Origin: DATKWV01 sp035529405
GTDB taxonomy: Bacteria; Planctomycetota; Phycisphaerae; Sedimentisphaerales; Anaerobacaceae
Length of the DNA stretch: 5,609 nt
Assembly (NCBI GenBank): GCA_035529405.1
Contig: DATKWV010000113.1
Coordinates: forward strand, 1-5,609
Reading direction: 5' to 3'
Numbering within the stretch: the stretch's first letter is position 1; every line of letters begins with the position of its first letter. Of this stretch, positions 1-4,355 are shown piece by piece. A program made the position numbers and the translations under genes. The notes below the pieces were generated by a model. The model was not told where the DNA came from. It saw nothing but the letters and a program-made list of their open reading frames with translations, and did no database searches.

Positions 1-1
1 T

Positions 2-97
2 GCTTCGCCGGATATTGAATGTTGCATAGCGATATGTGTTTGCTTTCACATTGTTTTGCTTAAAGACGAGATGTTCTTAAAATCAGTGCTGCGATGA
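2..97 (+). other. Possible C-terminal end of an upstream gene (very tentative)
   Basis: The second forward frame is open from the left edge of the window and stops at TGA 95-97, overlapping the ATG of the next gene as ATGA, an arrangement typical of translational coupling. The 31 visible residues are rich in Cys, Ile, Val and Leu (for example CCIAICVCFHIVLL) and match no family I recognise. A run of this length without a stop is common by chance, the region is more AT-rich than the confident genes, and the other two frames stop at 16-18 and 27-29 and could equally be gene ends. I record it only because the next gene has no visible Shine-Dalgarno sequence and would fit coupling. Confidence 0.15.
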
Positions 98-438
98 GAA
101 TTGATTCCTACCAGTTCGGCAGAATTGTTATCGATGGGGCCGGGTACGACAGCGACTGCTTGGTCACAGGCGGTTGTGTACTGCAGAACTGGCGAAGGCG
201 CCAGGGCCATTTGCTGGCTGCCGAGGATTTGAAGCCTGTTATTGATGCCGCGCCGCAGGTGCTGGTGGTCGGCTGCGGCGCATTCGGTATGATGAAAGTG
301 CCTCAGCAGACAGTACAGTTACTCCAGCAGAAGGGTATCCGCTGCGAGCCGATGAAAACTGCTAAAGCTGTTCAGCGATTCAACCAGTTAATGCACGAGG
401 GGGCAAATGCCGCTGCCGCGTTTCACCTGACCTGCTGA
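94..438 (+). CDS. Mth938-like domain protein (DUF498/NDUFAF3 family)
   Basis: A 114-aa single-domain protein of the Mth938/DUF498 family, which includes archaeal MTH938, human AAMDC and the mitochondrial complex I assembly factor NDUFAF3. The biochemical role of the bacterial members is unknown. The whole family pattern is visible: the opening RIDSYQFGRIVIDG, the Trp/Arg motif QNWRRRQGH (residues 31-39), the core strand and glycine turn VVGCGAFGMMKVP (58-70), and the C-terminal AAFHLTC (108-114). Length is normal for the family. ATG 94 is chosen because family members begin at this same point, although no Shine-Dalgarno sequence precedes it; the start may be leaderless or coupled to an upstream frame ending at 97. 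It lies 156 bases before the tRNA gene, with no obvious link to its neighbours. Family assignment is firm; function is not. Confidence 0.88.
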   Translation: MRIDSYQFGRIVIDGAGYDSDCLVTGGCVLQNWRRRQGHLLAAEDLKPVIDAAPQVLVVGCGAFGMMKVPQQTVQLLQQKGIRCEPMKTAKAVQRFNQLMHEGANAAAAFHLTC

Positions 439-526
439 AGCTGTGCCCGGCCGTGCCGACAAATATGCCGCCCTGCGAATCCAAAATCCTGCCGAAAAAC
501 TGGCCTTGTACCAGCCGTCCGGCCGA

Positions 527-532
527 TATAAT
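527..532 (+). promoter_or_regulatory. Perfect TATAAT -10 hexamer upstream of the tRNA
   Basis: TATAAT stands here in an AT-rich patch of an otherwise GC-rich spacer. The best -35 (TTGTAC at 506-511, 15-base spacing) is poor. Transcription would start near 539, beside the palindrome GCAAATTTGC (535-544). It may be a second, upstream promoter for the tRNA (and perhaps tig) or a chance match. Confidence 0.25.
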
Positions 533-554
533 AGGCAAATTTGCAAAAAACCGC

Positions 555-582
555 TTGAATTGCCACTGATTGGTCTTATACT
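555..582 (+). promoter_or_regulatory. Sigma70-like promoter for tRNA-Gly
   Basis: TTGAAT (555-560) and TATACT (577-582) are separated by 16 bases. The predicted transcription start near 589 is about six bases before the mature tRNA 5' end at 595, a usual distance for a tRNA promoter. The hexamers match the consensus well (TTGACA/TATAAT), but the organism's own promoter preferences are not known. Confidence 0.5.
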
Positions 583-594
583 GTTAATATCGAT

Positions 595-666
595 GCGGGT
601 GTAGCTCAGTGGTAGAGCGTCACGTTGCCAACGTGGATGTCGTGAGTTCAAGTCTCATCACCCGCT
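595..666 (+). tRNA. tRNA-Gly (anticodon GCC)
   Basis: A complete cloverleaf can be folded. The 7-bp acceptor stem is 595-601 with 659-665, all Watson-Crick, with discriminator T666. The D stem GCTC/GAGC (604-607/615-618) closes the short loop AGTGGTA. The anticodon stem 620-624/632-636 (one T-G wobble) carries loop TTGCCAA with anticodon GCC at 627-629. The variable loop is 637-641. The T stem 642-646/654-658 (one G-T wobble) has loop TTCAAGT. The GCC anticodon reads GGC and GGT glycine codons. The 3' CCA is not encoded (TTGG follows), so it would be added by nucleotidyltransferase. No T-rich terminator follows, so the tRNA may be processed from a longer transcript reaching tig. Confidence 0.97.
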
Positions 667-674
667 TTGGTGGA

Positions 675-712
675 CATAGTGTCGGCAAGTTACCGACTAT
701 GCCATAGTACGG
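675..712 (+). promoter_or_regulatory. Overlapping alternative hairpins between the tRNA and tig
   Basis: CATAG(TG)TCGG at 675-685 pairs with CCGACTATG at 693-701, giving nine base pairs with a two-base bulge and a 7-base loop. The second arm can instead pair with the downstream CATAGT (703-708) and CGG, so the two folds exclude each other. No T-run follows, so this is not an ordinary intrinsic terminator. It may be a tRNA 3'-processing or leader structure. The rest of the 171-base gap (667-837) shows no convincing promoter. Confidence 0.3.
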
Positions 713-837
713 CGCGGGTTGTCGATACGTTTGATGGTTTGAACCGAAAAAATGCCGGAACCTGGCGAGGGGAATGTGTATCTCTTCTGCCATTTTTCTT
801 TAGCGATTGCAATACACTTAGTATTTGGGAGAGCCCG

Positions 838-2310
838 ATGGACCCAGAGCAGGAACCCTTAGATGTCAAGAATACCGTGACCATTGAACAGGCCGGCCCG
901 TGCCGAAAAAAGGTCGTCGTGGAAATACCCGAACAGGCGATAAAGGACGCCACAGACCGGCAATATGAGACTTTGCGTAAGGAAGCTATGGTCCCGGGCT
1001 TCAGGCCCGGCCGGGCGCCGCGCCGCCTGCTGGAAAAAAGGTTCGGAAAAGAAGTAGCCGAACAGGTCAAGCTCAAATTACTGGCCGATGCCGGTGATTC
1101 CGCCGTTAAGGACAGTCAGTTGAGTGTCCTTCGAGAACCCGATATAGATTTTGAAAAGGTAGTGCTGCCCGAGTCCGGTGCGTTGAAGTTCGAGTTCGAA
1201 GTGGAAGTTCGTCCGGAGTTTGATTTGCCTGTTTTGGAAGGCATACCTGTGGAAAAGAGAAAACTGCAGGTTACAGACGACCAGATTACAAGGGAAATCG
1301 AGCAGCTGCAAAGGTGGTCCGGTATGTGGGTGCCGCGCCAGGACGGCAGCGTTGAGCTTGACGACCAGGTCATAGCCGATGTGATATTGAAGGTCGAAGA
1401 CGTTCAGGAGCACGAAAAGCTCGATAACATAGAAGTATTTGTAAGACCCAAAGGCTTTGTAGCCGCTGTGCCGGTTGAGGACCTTGACAAGCTGCTTGTT
1501 GGTGCGAAACCCGGCGACAGCCGGCAGAGTACTGTTGAAGTGCCCGGGACCTATTTCAAAAAAGAATATCGCGGCAAAAAGGTGGATATTGATATTCACG
1601 TCAAAGACGTCAAATGGCTGAAACCGGCGCCGCTGGATGAGAATTTCTTCAAGAGGTTCGGTGTCGACAGTGAAAACCAGATGCGCGAAAACCTCAGGGA
1701 CAACCTGCAGAACAGACTGGAACAGCAGGTAAGGACCGAGATGACCGAGCAGATTTACAAATATATGCTCGACAACACCGACTTCGAGCTGCCGACCGAT
1801 ATTGTTGCCGACCAGGCCACCACTGTTCTGCAGAGAAACTATTCGAACCTGCTCAAGCGCGGCCTGGGGCCCGAAGAGATTGACCGGCAGATTCAGCAGA
1901 TTCAGGCCGCCAGTGAGCAGCAGGCCAAACAACAGCTTAAGACATTCTTTATTATGGATAAAGTCGCCGAGAAGCTCGGCATTGAAGTCACCGACGAGGA
2001 AATCAACGGCCAGATTGCCGCGTTGGCCATTCAGCGGCATCAGAGGCCTGAAAGATTGAAAGAGCAGTTGACACGTGACGGCTCATTGGCGCAGTTTAAG
2101 CTGCAGGTATGCGAAGACAAGTGTGTGGCCAGGCTGCTTGAGTCGGCGCGGATAGAAGATGTCGAGGGCGAAAAAAAGCCCGCCAGGGGCAAAAAAGCCG
2201 CCGCAGCCGCCTCAAAGAAGACTGATGTAAAAGCCGCAAGTACCGCCGCTGCCAAGAAAAAAACCGCTAAAAAAGGCAAAACCAGCGCTAAAAACAAAAC
2301 CGACAAGTGA
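838..2310 (+). CDS. tig: Trigger factor (ribosome-associated chaperone)
   Basis: Trigger factor binds the ribosome near the peptide exit tunnel and holds nascent chains in the cytoplasm. The 490-aa product shows the family's domain order. An N-terminal ribosome-binding domain (about 12-150) has the signature loop GFRPGRAP (54-61), equivalent to GFRxGKxP. A diverged FKBP-like region covers about 165-260. The C-terminal substrate-binding helical domain (about 265-440) begins with the typical LDENFFKRFG (267-275 region). Beyond it is a 47-residue Lys/Ala-rich tail (444-490), which explains the length above the usual 430-450. I start at ATG 838, preceded by GGGAGAG at 827-833. The same frame is open back to a TTG at 667, but that lies directly against the tRNA and the extra 57 residues do not resemble the family. 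The FKBP region lacks the usual IPGFE-type active-site segment. The two clpP genes follow, a common tig-clpP linkage. Confidence 0.95.
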   Translation: MDPEQEPLDVKNTVTIEQAGPCRKKVVVEIPEQAIKDATDRQYETLRKEAMVPGFRPGRAPRRLLEKRFGKEVAEQVKLKLLADAGDSAVKDSQLSVLREPDIDFEKVVLPESGALKFEFEVEVRPEFDLPVLEGIPVEKRKLQVTDDQITREIEQLQRWSGMWVPRQDGSVELDDQVIADVILKVEDVQEHEKLDNIEVFVRPKGFVAAVPVEDLDKLLVGAKPGDSRQSTVEVPGTYFKKEYRGKKVDIDIHVKDVKWLKPAPLDENFFKRFGVDSENQMRENLRDNLQNRLEQQVRTEMTEQIYKYMLDNTDFELPTDIVADQATTVLQRNYSNLLKRGLGPEEIDRQIQQIQAASEQQAKQQLKTFFIMDKVAEKLGIEVTDEEINGQIAALAIQRHQRPERLKEQLTRDGSLAQFKLQVCEDKCVARLLESARIEDVEGEKKPARGKKAAAAASKKTDVKAASTAAAKKKTAKKGKTSAKNKTDK

Positions 2311-2325
2311 AAATATCCGACAAGC

Positions 2326-2361
2326 TCTACAGCTTGATAATCAGGCCTTTGAGGCTGTAGA
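2326..2361 (+). repeat. Inverted repeat in the tig-clpP spacer
   Basis: TCTACAGC (2326-2333) and GCTGTAGA (2354-2361) are perfect 8-bp inverted copies around a 20-base loop, which itself holds two small hairpins (TGATAATCA and CCTTTGAGG). The sequence after it, ATTATAACT, is AT-rich but is not a T-run, so it is a weak terminator candidate. Because it overlaps a promoter-like pair, it could be an operator or an mRNA processing or stability element. Confidence 0.4.
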
Positions 2362-2363
2362 AT
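2334..2363 (+). promoter_or_regulatory. Candidate sigma70-like promoter for the clpP genes
   Basis: TTGATA (2334-2339) and TAGAAT (2358-2363) each match the consensus at five of six positions, with an 18-base spacing. Transcription would start near 2370, leaving a leader of about 30 bases before the clpP start. The pair lies inside the 8-bp inverted repeat. It would let the clpP pair be transcribed separately from tig; read-through from tig is also possible. Confidence 0.35.
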
Positions 2364-2398
2364 TATAACTGTTTGCTGAACAACCCGAAAGGAAGAAC

Positions 2399-3007
2399 GT
2401 GAAAAACATGCAGGCTTATGACCAGTATGGCCAGTATCAGCGGTATCGGCAGATGAGTCTGGACGATATGCTGCTTGAAAACCGCATTGTTTTCCTCATA
2501 GGTGAAATATCATACCAGCGGGCTGCTGAGGTTATTATGAAGATGTTGTATCTCGACAACCTCAAGCGCAATGCTGAAATCAGTCTGTATATCAATTCGC
2601 CCGGCGGCACTGTTGACGATACAATGGCAATTTACGACACCATACGTTTTATCAGTTCTCCGATTGCGACCTATTGTATCGGCAGGGCGCAGTCGGGTGC
2701 TGCGGTAATACTGGCGGCCGGCACCAAAGGAAAAAGACATGCCCTCCCCCACGCCAAGATTATGCTCCATCAGCCCTGGGGCGGGGTCACGGGCCAGGCC
2801 GCAGACATCAAGATTCAGGCCGAGGAAATCTTGAAGGCAAAGCAAATGATTAATAGTATTCTTGCCGAGCATACCGGCCAGCCTGTCGATAAAATAGTTA
2901 CCGAAACGGAAAGAGACCGGTATATGTCCGCCGAAGAGGCAAAACAGTACGGCCTTATTGACGAAGTCCTGCAGCACGGACAGCAGGAACAAAAAAAGAG
3001 TAAATGA
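2399..3007 (+). CDS. clpP: ATP-dependent Clp protease proteolytic subunit, paralogue 1
   Basis: A 202-aa serine peptidase of family S14. ClpP forms stacked heptameric rings that degrade proteins unfolded and fed in by ClpX, ClpA or ClpC. The triad is complete: Ser99 in GRAQSGAA, His124 in MLHQPWGG and Asp173 in ERDRYMSA, plus the conserved YINSPGG (64-70) and a canonical handle segment GGVTGQAADIKI. The start is GTG 2399, with AAAGGAA (2388-2394) at good spacing; ATG 2408 is too far from that site. The first 20 residues are unusual: a Tyr/Gln-rich stretch (AYDQYGQYQRYRQ) replaces the usual VPxVIE axial-loop sequence, and no clear propeptide is seen. The catalytic motif also differs from the common GQAASMGA. 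It lies 88 bases after tig and 28 bases before the second clpP, probably in one operon with the latter. Confidence 0.94.
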   Translation: MKNMQAYDQYGQYQRYRQMSLDDMLLENRIVFLIGEISYQRAAEVIMKMLYLDNLKRNAEISLYINSPGGTVDDTMAIYDTIRFISSPIATYCIGRAQSGAAVILAAGTKGKRHALPHAKIMLHQPWGGVTGQAADIKIQAEEILKAKQMINSILAEHTGQPVDKIVTETERDRYMSAEEAKQYGLIDEVLQHGQQEQKKSK

Positions 3008-3035
3008 CCGGATAATACATTACGGGATGTGAATT

Positions 3036-3689
3036 ATGGCGCTTAATCAGGATTTAGTACCGATTGTTATCGAAAAAAGCGGCAGAACCGAACGAGCCTA
3101 TGATATTTACTCCAGATTACTCAAGGACCGGATAGTTTTTCTCGGTGACGCCCTGAATGACGCAAGGGCCAACCTGACTATCGCTCAGATGCTGTTCCTC
3201 AGCAACGAGGACAGCAAAAACGACATCCATTTTTATATCAACTCACCGGGCGGCTCCATAACCGCCGGCCTTGCCGTTTACGATACTATGCAGTCTCTGC
3301 GCTGTGATGTTGCCACTTACTGCATCGGCCAGGCCGCCAGTATGGCCGCTGTTCTGCTGGCCGGCGGAAAAAACGGAAAACGTTCCATGTTAAAAAACAG
3401 CAGGGTCCTTTTGCACCAGCCCCTTATCACCGGCGTACTTGAAGGACCCGCTACCGACATCGACATAGAAGCAAAGGAGATACTCCGCTTGCGAAGCCGG
3501 CTTTATGATATTTTGGCGGAACATACCGGTCAAAAACCGGAAAAAATAGAAAAAGACTGTGACCGCAACCTCTGGCTGCAGGCCGACGAAGCCCTTGAAT
3601 ACGGACTGGCAGACAGAATACTGCAAAAAACGCCTGATATTGTCAGTGTTGTAAGGCCTGCTGCGGGGGAGACCGAAAGTGAAAGCTGA
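3036..3689 (+). CDS. clpP: ATP-dependent Clp protease proteolytic subunit, paralogue 2
   Basis: A 217-aa S14 peptidase and the more standard of the two ClpP copies at its N-terminus, where LVPIVIEKSGRTERAYDIYS (7-26) is the typical axial-loop sequence after only six residues. The triad is Ser102 in GQAASMAA, His127 in LLHQPL and Asp176 in CDRNLW; YINSPGG is at 67-73. After the catalytic His the handle reads LITGVLEGPATDIDI, about two residues longer than the common LGGxxGQATDIEI and without its Gly-Gly. This segment forms ring-ring contacts and lies by the active site. ATG 3036 follows GGGA (3024-3027), a weak but usable ribosome binding site. The C-terminal tail (199-217) is acidic and polar, and its end overlaps the next gene. 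No clpX follows directly. Confidence 0.94.
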   Translation: MALNQDLVPIVIEKSGRTERAYDIYSRLLKDRIVFLGDALNDARANLTIAQMLFLSNEDSKNDIHFYINSPGGSITAGLAVYDTMQSLRCDVATYCIGQAASMAAVLLAGGKNGKRSMLKNSRVLLHQPLITGVLEGPATDIDIEAKEILRLRSRLYDILAEHTGQKPEKIEKDCDRNLWLQADEALEYGLADRILQKTPDIVSVVRPAAGETESES

Positions 3690-4314
3690 AAGCTCAGCAG
3701 GGATTATCTGTCGCTTTTTTTGCGCACTTGCAGCGGCCTTGTTTTTCATTTCTATTGCCGGCTGCGAAAACGGCGACCTCAAACTGTCGCCACAGCAGGT
3801 TCGCGCCCTCAGGCAGCAAAATGCCCAGCTGGCCGTGCAGGTAAAGCAGGCACAGGCCGACAACCAGAATTTGCAAAATCAGCTCCGCACTTTAGCAGGC
3901 CTGGAAGGCGGTCTTACCGCTGAAACTATTTACAACCTGCAGAGTATTAAAATCACCGGCTACACCGGTTTTTACGACAAGGACGGAGACGGCCGCAGGG
4001 AAAAACTGCTCGTTTATATTCAGCCGATTGATGCCGAGGGCGACATAATAAAGGCTGCCGGTGCCGTTGAGGTTGGACTTTGGAACCTGAACGCAGCTGC
4101 CGAAAATGCTTTGCTTGGCCGCTGGACGGTGCAGCCGCAGGAACTGAAGGAAATGTGGTTTGCCACCTTTATAACTATTAATTACAGGTTGATGTTTGAC
4201 GTATCGCCGGATATCGCCGATATCGACACGCCTTTGACCGTGAAGGTTGCCTTTACCGATTATCTCTCCGGCAAAGTATTCACCGGGCAGAAAGTAATTG
4301 AACCACCAAAATGA
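3679..4314 (+). CDS. Unrecognised lipoprotein with coiled coil and DxDxDG loop
   Basis: I recognise no named family. The 211-aa product begins with a lipoprotein signal: a hydrophobic stretch (about 13-27) ends in lipobox IAGC (26-29), so Cys29 would be lipidated and the protein tethered to a membrane outside the cytoplasm. Residues about 36-75 are Gln/Leu-rich with heptad character (QQNAQLAVQVKQAQ), a probable coiled coil. A loop DKDGDGRRE (100-108) resembles an EF-hand or dockerin calcium loop and opens a probable beta domain (LLVYIQPIDAEGD, later LTVKVAFTDYLSGKVF). GTG 3679 is the only start giving the signal peptide; an in-frame stop lies at 3652 and GGGGGAGA (3665-3672) is a strong ribosome binding site. 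It overlaps the end of the second clpP by 11 bases, implying translational coupling. It converges on the fucosidase gene 41 bases away. Coding status is firm; function is unknown. Confidence 0.82.
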   Translation: MKAESSAGIICRFFCALAAALFFISIAGCENGDLKLSPQQVRALRQQNAQLAVQVKQAQADNQNLQNQLRTLAGLEGGLTAETIYNLQSIKITGYTGFYDKDGDGRREKLLVYIQPIDAEGDIIKAAGAVEVGLWNLNAAAENALLGRWTVQPQELKEMWFATFITINYRLMFDVSPDIADIDTPLTVKVAFTDYLSGKVFTGQKVIEPPK

Positions 4315-4355
4315 TGTGCTGCTGAATGTTTTTCACACGCCGTTATCCGCTTGCT

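Noticed and set aside
535..544. Palindrome GCAAATTTGC as an operator
   Set aside because: A ten-base AT-rich palindrome is common by chance; no second copy or conserved spacing supports an operator.
667..837. N-terminal extension of trigger factor from a TTG at 667
   Set aside because: It begins immediately after the last tRNA base, the 57 extra residues do not resemble trigger factor, and ATG 838 has a good ribosome binding site and fits the family start.
774..863. Short leader ORFs (ATG 774, 9 codons; GTG 776, about 28 codons) before tig
   Set aside because: The AGGGGA sequence lies too close to both starts, and the peptides show no recognisable pattern; openness at this length is expected by chance.
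994..1010. GC-rich 6-bp hairpin CCGGGC-TTCAG-GCCCGG inside tig
   Set aside because: It is accounted for by the codons of the conserved GFRPGR loop in GC-rich DNA, and no T-run follows.
1078..2040. Long minus-strand open frame of 320 codons opposite tig
   Set aside because: It lies wholly inside a confidently assigned gene, its product resembles no family, and it is a codon-bias shadow.
2510..2992. Minus-strand open frame opposite the first clpP
   Set aside because: It is antisense to a conserved ClpP with a complete catalytic triad, and no family pattern is visible.
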